In this document: positions 52,926 through 64,000 of the stretch, piece after piece
How the letters are laid out: every line of letters begins with the position of its first letter
How positions within the stretch are numbered: the first letter of the stretch is position 1
Notes under the pieces: generated by a model
Seen by the model: the letters and a program-made list of their open reading frames with translations, nothing else
The model's database searches: none
What the model was told of the DNA's origin: nothing
Source: Pseudomonadota bacterium
Lineage (GTDB): Bacteria > Pseudomonadota > Gammaproteobacteria > Xanthomonadales > Xanthomonadaceae
Length of the DNA stretch: 64,000 nucleotides
Assembly (NCBI GenBank): GCA_018242485.1
Contig: JAFEBV010000014.1
Span: 1 to 64,000, forward strand
Direction: 5' to 3'
Position numbers and translations under genes: made by a program

Positions 52926-53441
52926 ATGCGCATCGGGCACTTTGCTTTCGTTCTGCTCGCAGCACCCCTCGCCATGAACGTGCAGGCGGCACCTGATTGT
53001 TCGCAGAAGGCCCTGCCCGCGGCGCTGCCATTGGCGGCGACCGCCCTGCCGCCGTTGAGCGATGAATTGCCCGCTGCCAGCCCCCGTCTGGGCATGGCCG
53101 ACGACGTATTGGGATCCGGCAACGGCGATGGTCAGGACGTGGATCGCGTGCTGGCACGTCTGCGGCTGGATGCGTGCAGGCCAGGGCCGGCCGCATCGCC
53201 GAGCGCCAATGGCTATGTGCCGCGCACCAAATGGGACAACAAGCCTTACCGATTCAATGCCGGCGGCAACGGCAAGAAGTTCACCGCCGCCGACTTCGAT
53301 GCGTGGATGAAGGCCAACGGCATCCATGTTTCCACGGGCATCCCGAAAACCGGCGCTGCCGTCGAGGCGGAAAACGCTGCCGCGCCGGCACCGTCGGCTA
53401 CGCCAGCGGCCACGCCGCCGCCGAGCAGCGGCCAGCATTGA
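52926..53441 (+). CDS. Secreted hypothetical protein
   Basis: 171 aa. Signal peptide 1-22 (VQA-AP) followed by a single Cys, Ala/Pro-rich spacer regions at both ends and one compact conserved-looking core: NGYVPRTKWDNKPYRFNAGGNGKKFTAADFDAWMKANGIHVSTG. The C-terminal 25 residues are Pro/Ala/Ser low complexity. The core looks like a small periplasmic domain of unknown function. It has its own promoter and is convergent with the flavoprotein gene. Confidence 0.75.
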   Translation: MRIGHFAFVLLAAPLAMNVQAAPDCSQKALPAALPLAATALPPLSDELPAASPRLGMADDVLGSGNGDGQDVDRVLARLRLDACRPGPAASPSANGYVPRTKWDNKPYRFNAGGNGKKFTAADFDAWMKANGIHVSTGIPKTGAAVEAENAAAPAPSATPAATPPPSSGQH

Positions 53442-53542
53442 GCGCGAGCCCGGCGTTCGCGTTGCGAACGCCCATGCACGGCGTTGCGGTCGATGCGAAG
53501 GGTCGGCGGCGAGTTTGATCTGTAGCGAAGGCGCGACCCGCC

Positions 53543-54799
53543 TCAGTGGTGGTGCCACTCCACGCCCAGCGCCTTGGCAACGCTGATCGCGGTGCGCAGG
53601 CCGTCTTCGTGGAAACCATAGCGCCAGTACGCGCCGGAAAACCACGTGCGGCGCTGGCCATTGATCTTCACCCGCTGGTTCTGCGCGTCGATGCTTTCCC
53701 GCGTGAACACCGGATGCTGCCAGCTCGCGCGGGTGATGATCTTCGACGTGTCGATCTCGTTGCTGCGATTGAGGGTGAGGATGATCGGCTCGGGTGCATC
53801 GAGCTTTTGCAGGATGTTCATGCAGAAGCTCATCGTGCAGGCGGTCGCCGGCTTGGCCGGGATGTGCGCGTTCCACGCCGCCCACGCGCGCTTCTTCGCC
53901 GGCAACAGGCGGGCGTCGGTGTGCAAAATCGCTTCGCAGGTCTGGTAGGACATCGCGCCGAGAATCTTCGTCTCCATCTCGCTGGCGTCCGAAAGCAGCT
54001 TCAACGCCTGATCGCTGTGGCAGGCAAGGATGACCTGATCGAAGCTCTCCTCGCCGTTCTTGGTGGTGATGCGCACGGCGTCCTCGTCGCGGGCGATGCG
54101 CAGTACCGGCGTGTTGAGCCGCTCGGCGACCTTCCAGCCCTTGCGCATTTCCTCGACGTAGCGCGCCGAGCCGTCCACCACGGTGCGCCACTCCGGCTGT
54201 TTGCGCGCCTGCAGCATCTTGTGGCTGCGCAGGAAGCGGATCAGGTACTTGCCAGGCAGGTTCAACACCTGTTGCGGCGAGGTCAGCCACAGCGCACTGA
54301 CCATCGGCACGAGGTGGTTGTCGATGAACATCGGCGAATACTGCTGCTCACGCACGTATTCGCCGATGGTCGGGCCCGCGCCTTCCATTTCGAGGATGTG
54401 CGGAGCTTGATTGTCGAAGCGTTTTACCTCGGAAAGCATCTTCAGGAACTTCTGATCCAGCAGGTTGCGCGGGCGCGCCATCAGGCTGGAAAAACTGGTC
54501 GTGTTGTAGTCGATCCCGCTGCGTGCGTCCTGCACGGAAATGCCCACATGTACCGGCTGGCTGGCCACGCCCAGCTCGTCGAGCAGGCGCTTGAACAGCG
54601 GGTAGTTCTCGTCGTTGTAGGCGGTGAAGCCCAGATCGACGTTGAACGCGCGGCCGTCGAGGGTCACCTTGTGCGTGCGGGTGTGTCCGCCGAGGTACTC
54701 CTCGCGTTCGAACAGGACGACCTCGTGGTCGGGATCCTTGGAAATCAGCCAGGCGGCTCCCAGTCCGGATATGCCGCCACCCACCACCGCGATCTTCAT
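53543..54799 (-). CDS. FAD-dependent amine-oxidase-like protein (COG2907)
   Basis: 418 aa. The FAD-binding Rossmann motif KIAVVGGGISGLGAAWLISK is at the N-terminus. EREEYLGGHTRTHKVTLDGRAFNVDLGFTAYNDENYPLF is the COG2907 signature. Related proteins are normally found with DUF1365 and a cyclopropane-fatty-acid synthase and are thought to modify membrane lipids; those partners are absent here. ATG 54799 removes 26 non-conserved codons from the open frame. Confidence 0.87.
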   Translation of the reverse strand: MKIAVVGGGISGLGAAWLISKDPDHEVVLFEREEYLGGHTRTHKVTLDGRAFNVDLGFTAYNDENYPLFKRLLDELGVASQPVHVGISVQDARSGIDYNTTSFSSLMARPRNLLDQKFLKMLSEVKRFDNQAPHILEMEGAGPTIGEYVREQQYSPMFIDNHLVPMVSALWLTSPQQVLNLPGKYLIRFLRSHKMLQARKQPEWRTVVDGSARYVEEMRKGWKVAERLNTPVLRIARDEDAVRITTKNGEESFDQVILACHSDQALKLLSDASEMETKILGAMSYQTCEAILHTDARLLPAKKRAWAAWNAHIPAKPATACTMSFCMNILQKLDAPEPIILTLNRSNEIDTSKIITRASWQHPVFTRESIDAQNQRVKINGQRRTWFSGAYWRYGFHEDGLRTAISVAKALGVEWHHH

Positions 54800-55005
54800 G
54801 CCTGCTCCCTCATCACCCGCCTGCTCCTGATGCGCCAGCGCGCGTGCCCCCCGACATGCGCGAACGAGAACATGCATTTTAGCAGGCTGGAGAAAACGTG
54901 ATCGGTTTCACATTCCGGTATCGCACTCGGAATGGGTGGGCAATGATGCTCATGGATGTGTTTCCTTGACTGGCATTCGCGCATCAGTCTGTCCATGCTG
55001 GCGGG

Positions 55006-55818
55006 ATGCCCAGTCCACGCCATCACCCAGGCAATTCCGCGCCAGCAAGCCCTCCGCGGCACGGTCTCGCGCGTGTGCTGTCGAAATTGGGTCTGGCATC
55101 GCGCACCGTTGCGGCGGTCTGGATCGCTGACGGAAGGGTGGCGGTGAATGGCCGTGTGCATCGCAATCCCGAGTTCCCGGTGGTGCAAGGACGTGACCGC
55201 ATCGCCGTGGATGGTCGCGAAATCGGCGCGCAGGCGCGCATCTGCCTGATGCTCAACAAGCCGCGCGGGCTGGTGACCACGGCGAACGACGAACACGGCC
55301 GCGACACCGTCTATCGCTGCCTCGATGGCGCTGGCCTGCCGTGGCTGCTGCCGGTGGGGCGGCTGGACAAGGCCAGCGAAGGCCTGCTGCTGTTCTGCAA
55401 CGATCCGGCGTGGGCCGCGCGTATCACCGATCCGGTATCGGGGCCGGACAAGACCTATCACGTGCAGATCGATGCCATCCCCGATGCGGCCTTGCTCGAA
55501 CGACTGGTTGTCGGCGTGGACTGCGATGGCGAGCGCCTTGCCGCGAAATCGGCGTCGCTATTGCGCCACGGCGCGAAGAACGCATGGCTGGAAATCGTTC
55601 TCGACGAGGGCCGCAACCGCCAGATCCGCCGCCTGCTCGCCGCGCAGGGCATCGGCGTGCTGCGCCTGATCCGCATCGCCATCGGACCGCTGCGGCTGGG
55701 CGATCTGGGCAAAGGCGCGTGGCGAATGCTGTCTGTGGATGAAGTCGATGGGCTCGAACGCCACCCATGCCGTGCATTCCCTTCTCCCTCCGGGAGAAGG
55801 TGCCCGCAGGGCGGATGA
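55006..55818 (+). CDS. RsuA/RluB-family 16S/23S rRNA pseudouridine synthase
   Basis: 270 aa. An N-terminal S4 RNA-binding domain (about 20-75, LARVLSKLGLASRTVAAVWIADGRVAVNG) precedes the pseudouridine synthase domain. The catalytic Asp lies in LPVGRLDKASEGLLLF, and LDEGRNRQIRRLLAAQGIGVLRLIRI ends the domain. Which rRNA position is modified is unclear. The last 12 codons (PSPSGRRCPQGG) come from the REP element at 55780-55822, so the C-terminus appears to have been extended by it. Start by position; no strong Shine-Dalgarno. Confidence 0.87.
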   Translation: MPSPRHHPGNSAPASPPRHGLARVLSKLGLASRTVAAVWIADGRVAVNGRVHRNPEFPVVQGRDRIAVDGREIGAQARICLMLNKPRGLVTTANDEHGRDTVYRCLDGAGLPWLLPVGRLDKASEGLLLFCNDPAWAARITDPVSGPDKTYHVQIDAIPDAALLERLVVGVDCDGERLAAKSASLLRHGAKNAWLEIVLDEGRNRQIRRLLAAQGIGVLRLIRIAIGPLRLGDLGKGAWRMLSVDEVDGLERHPCRAFPSPSGRRCPQGG

Positions 55819-55822
55819 GGGA
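55780..55822. repeat. REP-like element overlapping the pseudouridine synthase 3' end
   Basis: CCTTCTCCC-TCC-GGGAGAAGG followed by CCCGCAGGGCGGATGAGGGA, the reverse orientation of the element at 32141. It supplies the last codons of the upstream gene. Confidence 0.8.
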
Positions 55823-55908
55823 AAGGGCTGTCGGCGTTTGGTAAGGATGGGAACAGTCGAGCGAATTCGGATCGAATGCAGTCTTGGGATACTGTCAACC
55901 CGGAAGGC

Positions 55909-55955
55909 TTCCCTCATCCGGCGCTTCGCGCCACCTTCCCCCGGAGGGGGAAGGG
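55909..55955. repeat. REP-like element downstream of accA
   Basis: CCCTCATCCGGCGCTTCGCG start, GGCGCTTCGCGCC hairpin, then CCTTCCCCC-GGA-GGGGGAAGG. It faces the element at 55780 in opposite orientation, 16 bp after the accA stop, between two convergent genes. Confidence 0.8.
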
Positions 55956-55970
55956 TAAGGTGGGCGGCAG

Positions 55971-56933
55971 TCAGCCGGCAGTCTCGTACGCCCCATACCC
56001 GCGCAGTCGCTGGTAGCGTTTTTCCAACAGCGCATCGCGATCGACCGCCAGCAGGGCATCGAGTTCGCGGCCGAGCACGCCCTTCAGGCGCTCGGCCATC
56101 GCCTGCGGATCGCGGTGCGCGCCGCCAAGCGGCTCCTTGACGATCTTGTCGATCAGACCCAGCTCCAGCAGGCGCGGGGCGGTGATGCCCATCGCCTCGG
56201 CGGCGTCGCGTGCCTTCTCCGCGGACTTCCACAGGATCGAGGCGCAGCCTTCGGGCGTGATCACCGAATAGGTCGAGTATTCGAGCATCAGCGTGCGGTC
56301 GCCCACGCCGATCGCCAGCGCACCGCCGGAGCCGCCTTCGCCGGTGATGGTGCACACGATCGGCACGCGCAACTGCGCCATCTCGATCAGATTGCGCGCG
56401 ATGGCTTCCGATTGACCGCGCTCCTCCGCGCCCACGCCCGGATACGCGCCGGGGGTGTCGATGAAGGTGAGGATCGGCAGATCGAAGCGTGCGGCCATCT
56501 GCATCAGCCGCAGCGCCTTGCGGTAGCCTTCGGGGCGCGGCATGCCGAAGTTGCGGCGGATCTTGGTCTTGGTGTCGCGGCCCTTCTGATGACCGATCAC
56601 CATCACCGCGCGGCCGTCGATGCGCGCCAGCCCGCCGACGATGGCGGCGTCGTCGGCGTAGGTGCGGTCGCCGGCCAGTTCGTGGAACTCGTCGCAGATC
56701 AGGCGCAGGTAATCCTGCGTGTACGGCCGCGCCGGATGGCGGGCGAGTTGGGATACCTGCCACGAGGTGAGGTTGCGGAAGATCTCGCCGGTGCGCGCGC
56801 GCAGCTTCTCCTGCAATCCGTGGATCTCCGCCTCGATGTCCACTGCCGGGCCGTGGCTGGCATGGCGCAGCTCCTGGATCTTGGCTTCCAGTTCGGCGAT
56901 GGGTTGTTCGAAATCGAGGAAATTCGGGTTCAT
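55971..56933 (-). CDS. accA: Acetyl-CoA carboxylase carboxyltransferase alpha subunit
   Basis: 320 aa. With AccD it transfers CO2 from carboxybiotin to acetyl-CoA, the first step of fatty-acid synthesis. Motifs: [81 protein letters not shown] and [21 protein letters not shown] 56933 begins the conserved [12 protein letters not shown]; the frame is open much further upstream without conserved content. Confidence 0.96.
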   Translation of the reverse strand: MNPNFLDFEQPIAELEAKIQELRHASHGPAVDIEAEIHGLQEKLRARTGEIFRNLTSWQVSQLARHPARPYTQDYLRLICDEFHELAGDRTYADDAAIVGGLARIDGRAVMVIGHQKGRDTKTKIRRNFGMPRPEGYRKALRLMQMAARFDLPILTFIDTPGAYPGVGAEERGQSEAIARNLIEMAQLRVPIVCTITGEGGSGGALAIGVGDRTLMLEYSTYSVITPEGCASILWKSAEKARDAAEAMGITAPRLLELGLIDKIVKEPLGGAHRDPQAMAERLKGVLGRELDALLAVDRDALLEKRYQRLRGYGAYETAG

Positions 56934-57150
56934 GCGCACGCTGACGGACGCCGGAGCCGGCGCGAAGCGCGAAGGATAGCCCGAAGGGGAGATTCCGGCG
57001 AGTCGCGGAGGGCGGCAAGCGGTGTCCGGATCGTCGACGGCGGTGAGCGGTGTACGGAGAGCGCGGCAAAGTGCAGTGAAGACCGGATGTCTTCCAACAC
57101 CAGCAATTCCACTATCCTGACACCTCGCAACGACGTCCGGGGATCGTTCC

Positions 57151-58059
57151 GTGTCGAAACTTCCGCAGCTCACGCTCGCCGAGAAGGCGCTGATCATGCA
57201 CACCGTCACCTGGGTGAAGACGGTCAACGACGCGCGCCCGGCCGGCGCGCCACCCAGCTATCCCAAGCCCGGCGACGTGGACAGCTCGGCCCTGTTCCGA
57301 CGCATCCGTCAGGGCATGGCGCCGATGCCGTGGGCACCGCCGACGCGCAATGGCCAGCCGGCATACGAGTTGATCGAAAACGCCCGCGGCCGCCATCGGG
57401 TCTCACCGGGCAGCGATACCGTCGCCGGTACCGAGGTGGTGCTCGATGGCGCGCGCTGGCGCCTGCTCAGCGGCCACGCCGAGAGCCGCCAATACCATGT
57501 CGGCTTCGGGCGCTGGCCGATCGCCTACCGTCTTCACGGGCAGGACGTGCCGCGCTGGCCGAACCTGCCGACGGATATCGACGAGGGCTCTCCGCACGAC
57601 GTGGTGCGCTTCGCCGACGGGCGTCTGGCCGCGAAGGAACTGGTGCGCCGCACGCGCGGTGAAATCCTCACCCAGTGGTCGCTGCAATGCGTCAGCCCGC
57701 TCAACGAGCGCCTGTACCTGCATGCCGAGCGTTTGCCGCTGGACGACCCGGAACACTTCCGGCCGACCCAGGTGTTGCGCGCCGCTCGCGGCGTCAAACA
57801 GATTTTCGTCAGCTCGCTGCGGCAGGGCGATACGCTGTTCTTCCTGTTGGCCACCGATACGTGGACGAAGGTCACCCGTTATCTGGCGGTGCGCGCGCAG
57901 TCTTCGACCGATCTTGCGGCGAGCCTCGAACGCTTCGACGGCGGCGAGTCGCCGCTGGATTTCCTGCCGCGCACCGGCGCATGGCAGGTGTACGAAATCG
58001 ACGCCGGCGGCGAGCCGTGGTCGGCGTGGCGCACCGATCGCCGCGAGTGGCTGACGTAG
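57151..58059 (+). CDS. Hypothetical protein, unknown family
   Basis: 302 aa soluble protein starting at GTG 57151. The N-terminal helix [24 protein letters not shown] is followed by a Pro-rich stretch. The middle has [39 protein letters not shown], and the C-terminal half is regular alpha/beta ([42 protein letters not shown]). No signal peptide or membrane helix. No motif allows a function. Divergent from accA over 217 bp, with a TATCCT hexamer at 57113 as the only promoter-like element. Confidence 0.65.
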   Translation: MSKLPQLTLAEKALIMHTVTWVKTVNDARPAGAPPSYPKPGDVDSSALFRRIRQGMAPMPWAPPTRNGQPAYELIENARGRHRVSPGSDTVAGTEVVLDGARWRLLSGHAESRQYHVGFGRWPIAYRLHGQDVPRWPNLPTDIDEGSPHDVVRFADGRLAAKELVRRTRGEILTQWSLQCVSPLNERLYLHAERLPLDDPEHFRPTQVLRAARGVKQIFVSSLRQGDTLFFLLATDTWTKVTRYLAVRAQSSTDLAASLERFDGGESPLDFLPRTGAWQVYEIDAGGEPWSAWRTDRREWLT

Positions 58060-58079
58060 TTCACCACTCCCGGCGCGCG

Positions 58080-58302
58080 ATGGGTGGCGCGTGTCAACCT
58101 GATACGTGTACCGCCGCTTGCAGTGGCACGTCGGGCGAGCGGGTCAAGCCGCCCAGTGCGCCGCTGTCCTGCGCCGTCGATGCCCAGTGGCAACAGCAGA
58201 ACATTCCCGGTTATCCACGCATCGACGAGGCCGCTCATTGCCTCGCCAATCAGGGAAATGCGTCCACCAAGGCGTGGCTGGTGACCGGATGTGATTGGCG
58301 GT
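58080..58302 (+). other. Possible remnant coding segment in an intergenic region
   Basis: Between the 302-aa gene and hflD one plus-strand frame opens at ATG 58080 with unusually Cys-rich, non-repetitive sequence (MGGACQPDTCTAACSG; IPGYPRIDEAAHCLANQG; WLVTGCDWRFN). The frame runs on into antisense of hflD (to 58481). It may be a decayed small gene or chance. Too weak to call a gene. Confidence 0.25.
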
Positions 58303-58905
58303 TCAATCGAGCCAGTTGCGTGCCTCTGCGACCAGCGCCGAACGCCGCAGGTACAGATCCCACTGGCTGCCGTGCAGTTGTCGCCACAGCACCGCCGAGC
58401 GCAGGGCACCGAGCAGGATCGCGCGGATCTCGGCGACGATGGGCGGCTGCTGCAGGTACACCGGGTTGCCCTGCACCATGATGCGCGGGCGCAGGTTGCT
58501 GATCGTCGCCGCGTACAGCTCGCCGAGCTGGTTGAGTACGTTCGGGTGGGTCGATCCCCAGTGCTCGCGTTGGCGGGCGATTTGTTCCAGCCCTTGGCGC
58601 AGCTTGTCGCCCACCGCACGGTTGCCGCTGTAGCTGCGTTCCAGCCGCAATACGCCCGCAGCCAGCTTCAGCTGCATAGCATCGCGCTCGCCCTCGCCGC
58701 CGAGATGCGCCAACAGCGCGCGCAGACCGGGCTGCAGCCCACTCGCGCCGCCGTACACGGATGCCACCGATTCGGCGTCGAACCGGAACAGGCTGTCGAT
58801 GCACACCGTCAGCGGCGCGTTCTGCGCATCGCCGGTGTCAGCGATGCGGCGCACGAGCTGGCAAGCCTGCAACAGGCCGGCGAGGGCGAGGACGCGGTCT
58901 TTCAC
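58303..58905 (-). CDS. hflD: High-frequency lysogenization protein HflD homolog
   Basis: 200 aa all-helical protein: RVLALAGLLQACQLVRRIADTG at the start and LRPRIMVQGNPVYLQQPPIVAEIRAILLGALRSAVLWRQLHGSQWDLYLRRS near the end are the HflD signature. Peripheral membrane protein, known from lambda lysogeny control in E. coli; its normal role is unclear. It follows mnmA as in E. coli (nudJ-mnmA-hflD-purB), but purB is not next here. Confidence 0.92.
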   Translation of the reverse strand: MKDRVLALAGLLQACQLVRRIADTGDAQNAPLTVCIDSLFRFDAESVASVYGGASGLQPGLRALLAHLGGEGERDAMQLKLAAGVLRLERSYSGNRAVGDKLRQGLEQIARQREHWGSTHPNVLNQLGELYAATISNLRPRIMVQGNPVYLQQPPIVAEIRAILLGALRSAVLWRQLHGSQWDLYLRRSALVAEARNWLD

Positions 58906-58989
58906 GGCGCGGAACGACAGCCGGCAGGCTGTGGCGACAGCACGGCAGGACCGCGAGCGAATCGGGGAGTGTTCATCCGCGCAAGAATC

Positions 58990-60114
58990 TCACGTCGCAG
59001 GCACGTTGCGCGAGCGTTCGGGCACTTCCGGCGCATCGGTGGTAGCGATCACCGCTCCGCCGAGGCAGATTTCGCCATCGTAAAAAACCACCGACTGCCC
59101 CGGAGTCACTGCACGCTGCGGCTGCTCGAAGGCGACATCCAGGGTGCCGTCGTCGCGCACGTTCACGCGGCAGGCGACATCGGCTTGCCGGTAGCGAGTT
59201 TTGGCGGTGCATTCGAAGGTGGTCGCCGGTGGCGTACCGGCGATCCAGTGGGCGGTCTCGCTGTTCAGATGCGAGGAGAGCATCCACGAGCTTTCGTGGC
59301 CCTGATCGACGTACAGCACGTTCGATGCCACGTCCTTGCCGACCACGAACCACGGCGCGGCCGCACGACCGCGCACGCCGCCGATGCCCAGCCCCTCGCG
59401 CTGACCGAGGGTGTAGTAGTACACGCCGGTGTGCTCGCCGATACGCCGACCCTGCGGGTCGCGGATCTCGCCAGCCTGCATCGGGATGTAACGCGACAGG
59501 AACTCACGGAAATCGCGCTCGCCGATGAAGCAGATGCCGGTGGAATCCTTCTTGGCGTGGGTGGGCAGCCCGGCTTCACGGGCCAGTGCGCGCACCTGCG
59601 CCTTGGGCAGGTGGCCGATCGGAAACAGCGTGGCCGCCAGTGCTTCCTGACCGAGTTGGTGCAGGAAATAACTTTGATCCTTGTCGGCATCGACGCCGCG
59701 CAGCAACCGCCAGCGCCCGGCGTGGTGGTCGATGCGCGCGTAGTGGCCGGTGGCGATGCGTTGCGCGCCGAGCGCGCGAGCTTCATCGAGGAAGGTGCGA
59801 AATTTGATCTGTCGGTTGCACAGCACGTCCGGGTTGGGCGTGCGGCCGGCTCGGTATTCGTCGATGAAGTGCGCGAACACCTCGTCCCAGTACTGGCGGG
59901 CGAAGTTGCGCGCGTGGAAGGGGATGTCCAGCCGCCCGCAGACCGCGAGCGCGTCCTTGCGGTCGTCCTCGGCGCGGCAATCGCCCGAGCCATCCTCCTC
60001 CCAGTTGGTCATGAACAGGCCGGCCACGTCGTAGCCTTCCCGTTGCAGCAACAAGGCCGCGACCGACGAGTCCACCCCGCCGGAGACGCCGAGCATGACT
60101 TTGTCTAGGCTCAT
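58990..60114 (-). CDS. mnmA: tRNA-specific 2-thiouridylase MnmA
   Basis: 374 aa. Adds sulfur to U34 of Lys, Glu and Gln tRNAs. PP-loop [14 protein letters not shown] at the N-terminus. The catalytic cysteines lie in [14 protein letters not shown] and [22 protein letters not shown] follows the PP-loop. ATG 60114 begins the conserved [14 protein letters not shown] 364-bp repeat region separates it from nudJ. Confidence 0.96.
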   Translation of the reverse strand: MSLDKVMLGVSGGVDSSVAALLLQREGYDVAGLFMTNWEEDGSGDCRAEDDRKDALAVCGRLDIPFHARNFARQYWDEVFAHFIDEYRAGRTPNPDVLCNRQIKFRTFLDEARALGAQRIATGHYARIDHHAGRWRLLRGVDADKDQSYFLHQLGQEALAATLFPIGHLPKAQVRALAREAGLPTHAKKDSTGICFIGERDFREFLSRYIPMQAGEIRDPQGRRIGEHTGVYYYTLGQREGLGIGGVRGRAAAPWFVVGKDVASNVLYVDQGHESSWMLSSHLNSETAHWIAGTPPATTFECTAKTRYRQADVACRVNVRDDGTLDVAFEQPQRAVTPGQSVVFYDGEICLGGAVIATTDAPEVPERSRNVPAT

Positions 60115-60147
60115 GGCAAGAACGGACTCAAGCACCTGCCGTGCTGG

Positions 60148-60456
60148 TCTCCCTCCCCTGCTTGCAGGGGAGGGTTGGGGAGGGGTTCGGATTCATGCGC
60201 TGATTCAACAACCCCCTCCCAACCTCCCCCTGCTGGCGCAAGGGGAGGGGCAAAGAAGCTGTCGAATAACGCCCGGCGCTTGTCTCCCTCCCCTGTGTAC
60301 AGGGGAGGGTTGGGGAGGGGTTCGATTTTTGGCGTTGATGAACAACCCCCTCCCAACCTCCCCCTGCTGGCGCAAGGGGAGGAGCAAAGACGCTGCCGAA
60401 GAACGCCCGGCGTTTGTCTCCCTCCCCTGTGTACAGGGGAGGGTTGGGGTGGGGTA
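60148..60456. repeat. Tandem array of REP pairs, period about 135 bp
   Basis: The whole gap between nudJ and mnmA is built from a unit repeated 2.3 times with starts at 60148, 60283 and 60417. Each unit holds CCCTCCCCTG-N4-CAGGGGAGGG followed by TTGGGGAGGGG. The two complete units then carry an inverted partner (CCCCCTCCCAACCTCCCCC-TGCTGGCGCA-AGGGGAGG) and a unique linker. Orientation alternates within each unit, giving a BIME-like structure. No gene in this gap. Confidence 0.9.
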
Positions 60457-60478
60457 GGTTGGTAAAACCCCGCCGCGC

Positions 60479-60964
60479 TCACGCCAACTGCGCCAGCACC
60501 GACAACGGGTGCCGGCTGCCGGCGAGATAATCGCTCACGGCGCGCCACACCAGCGGGCTGCGGTGACACGCGCTGGCCGCCTGGAGTTCGGTCGGGGTCA
60601 TCCACAGCGCGCGCACGATGCCGGTATCGAGCGGGCGCTCGGGGTGATTGCGCAGCGGCTCGGCGGCGAGCGCCACGCGCAGGAAATGCCGGCCGTCGGT
60701 CGGACTCTTCCACTGATACAGGCCAACCAATGCAGTCGGTGCCACGTCCCAGCCGGTTTCCTCCAGCGTTTCGCGCACCGCCGCGGCGAGCAGCGATTCG
60801 TCGGGTTCCAGATGGCCGGCCGGCTGGTTGAGCACGAGGCGCCCGGAGGCTTCCTCCTCGACCATCAGCAGCGCGCCATCGCGCACCACGAGGGTTGCCA
60901 CGGTCACATCGGGTTGCCACACGTTGCGGTCGTTAACGGTATCGAATTCGGATGGATTGGGCAT
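60479..60964 (-). CDS. nudJ: Nudix phosphatase NudJ
   Basis: 161 aa. A complete Nudix box at 50-72: [20 protein letters not shown] then TGW, giving Gx5Ex7REUxEExGU. NudJ acts on thiamine pyrophosphate and nucleoside tri- or diphosphates. The neighbour order nudJ-mnmA-hflD is conserved with E. coli, which supports NudJ over other Nudix types. Divergent from clpS. Confidence 0.9.
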   Translation of the reverse strand: MPNPSEFDTVNDRNVWQPDVTVATLVVRDGALLMVEEEASGRLVLNQPAGHLEPDESLLAAAVRETLEETGWDVAPTALVGLYQWKSPTDGRHFLRVALAAEPLRNHPERPLDTGIVRALWMTPTELQAASACHRSPLVWRAVSDYLAGSRHPLSVLAQLA

Positions 60965-61065
60965 GCGCGGATGTTGGGGCGGTCGCCGTATGCCGCGACC
61001 GGAACTGCCATGGTGCCCGTTGTCGCGGGCTGTCGTCCACGTCTTTCCGAAAATCCGGCGCTGCC

Positions 61066-61071
61066 TATAAT
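61066..61071 (+). promoter_or_regulatory. -10 box of clpS
   Basis: Perfect TATAAT six bases before ATG 61078. A weak TTTCCG at 61044-61049 with a 16-bp spacer may be the -35 box. The predicted transcript start falls on or next to the first ATG, suggesting a leaderless mRNA or use of the ATG at 61105. Confidence 0.6.
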
Positions 61072-61077
61072 CGCCCC

Positions 61078-61443
61078 ATGCGCAACGTCTTTCATGCCGT
61101 TCCGATGCGTGCCGGCTCGTCCCGCCGGCACCCGCCGGAGCGCGAACCCCAGCACGGTGTGGCGGTGGAAACCGCCAAGCCGCAGGTGGCGCGGCCGCCG
61201 CTGTATCAGGTGTTGCTGTTGAACGACGATTTCACGCCGATGGATTTCGTGGTGATGGTGTTGCAGCAGTTTTTCGCGATGGATCGCGAGAAGGCGGTGC
61301 AGGTGATGCTGCACGTCCACACCCGTGGGCGCGGGGTGTGCGGAGTGTTCACCCGCGAGGTGGCCGAGGCCAAGGTAACGCATGTGAACGAATTTTCGCG
61401 GCAGCACCAGCACCCGTTGTTATGCACGATGGAAAAAGCGTGA
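61078..61443 (+). CDS. clpS: ATP-dependent Clp protease adaptor ClpS
   Basis: 121 aa from ATG 61078, or 112 aa from ATG 61105. ClpS recognises N-degron residues (Leu, Phe, Trp, Tyr) and hands substrates to ClpA. Core: [61 protein letters not shown], with the NDD/PMDF substrate pocket intact. The N-terminal 35 residues are variable as usual. Neither start has a clear Shine-Dalgarno. clpA follows after 139 bp. Confidence 0.95.
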   Translation: MRNVFHAVPMRAGSSRRHPPEREPQHGVAVETAKPQVARPPLYQVLLLNDDFTPMDFVVMVLQQFFAMDREKAVQVMLHVHTRGRGVCGVFTREVAEAKVTHVNEFSRQHQHPLLCTMEKA

Positions 61444-61582
61444 CCGGTTTGTTCCCGCAGGTCCGGTGTGATACGGCAACATCGTTGGTCAATGAAGGCA
61501 GGGCAGGAAAGCGCCCCGTCGGCATGGAAAAGGCGTAGCGTGTCCCCATAACGGTGGTAATCAGGCGAGGAGCCAGCCATCC

Positions 61583-63868
<2,286 letters not shown>

Positions 63869-63937
63869 TAGCTCACTCGCCTGCAGACCGGCGTATCCGG
63901 ACAGACGGGCGTCAGCCCCCTGTTCGTTACGGGCATG

Positions 63938-63981
63938 AGCGCATCGCCGATGCGCTGGATTGCTGGAGCCTTCACTCCAGC
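63938..63981. repeat. Two adjacent inverted repeats downstream of clpA
   Basis: AGCGCATCG and its reverse complement around a single base (63938-63956), then GCTGGAG-N6-CTCCAGC (63962-63981). Neither is followed by a T-run, so intrinsic termination is unlikely; they may stabilise the clpA transcript end. The remaining bases to 64000 show no gene. Confidence 0.5.
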
Positions 63982-64000
63982 GCAAACCCGTTACACTGCA

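Noticed and set aside
60148..60456. CRISPR or integron-like array between nudJ and mnmA
   Set aside because: The repeats are palindromic REP modules in alternating orientation with repeated linkers, not unique spacers; no integrase or cas gene.
61444..61582. tRNA or small RNA between clpS and clpA (serW lies near clpA in E. coli)
   Set aside because: No cloverleaf or T-loop sequence was found there or in other gaps.

Overview
The window looks like a chromosomal piece of a high-GC gammaproteobacterium of the Xanthomonadales (Lysobacteraceae/Rhodanobacteraceae-like). The basis is the gene order kdsD-kdsC-lptCAB-rpoN-hpf-hprK-rapZ-EIIA(Man), the block purN-purM / DUF2066-CDP-alcohol transferase-perM-hda, and intergenic arrays of 7-bp repeats (GGGACTC type) that are common in that group. 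No phage, integrase, complete insertion sequence, rRNA, tRNA or CRISPR array was found. The assignment is inferred from synteny and protein features, not from a search.

Layout. 1-8.4 kb (minus strand): LPS transport and Kdo genes with sigma-54, the hibernation factor and a PTS/HPr-kinase regulatory branch; ptsN, expected between hpf and hprK, is absent and a perfect 31-bp palindrome stands there. 8.4-10.6 kb: ibaG, murA and a small lipoprotein. 10.6-17.5 kb: DUF3108, purN, purM, and the divergent DUF2066 / CDP-alcohol transferase / PerM / hda run, with a VOC-fold gene inserted. 17.5-22.7 kb: a MarR-OMF-EmrA-EmrB multidrug efflux operon split by a heptamer array. 22.7-35 kb: M61 peptidase, a second PerM-like protein, a RelBE-type toxin-antitoxin pair, an Atm1-like ABC exporter, a Bcr/CflA exporter, an amino-acid permease, DUF1304, radA, a small Cys-rich protein and a TyrA-like dehydrogenase.

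35-45.6 kb is an anaerobic nitrate respiration island on the minus strand: moaA and a 118-aa protein, then narG-H-J-I-ppiC-narK with start/stop overlaps throughout narGHJI-ppiC. Fnr/Dnr-type boxes (TTGAT-N4-ATCAA) lie 60 bp upstream of moaA, 90 bp upstream of narG and 68 bp upstream of the Cys-rich small protein at 33.8-34.05 kb, so these probably form one oxygen-responsive regulon. NarG, NarH and NarI keep every cofactor ligand I could check.

45.7-64 kb is mixed housekeeping: glutathione peroxidase, a DUF2652 protein, infA-aat, a FemAB-like protein, prpF, an OmpA-family porin with a clear terminator, a COG2907 flavoprotein, an RsuA-type pseudouridine synthase, accA, hflD-mnmA-nudJ, and clpS-clpA. 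Aat, ClpS and ClpA together supply the N-degron pathway.

The most distinctive non-coding signal is a set of 7-bp-period arrays (CGTGAAT, GGGACTC/GGGATTC, CCGTCCT/CCGCCCT, CCCCATT), repeatedly placed beside REP-like palindromes of two or three families. One array forms the apparent 5' end of purN, and one REP forms the 3' end of a pseudouridine synthase gene.
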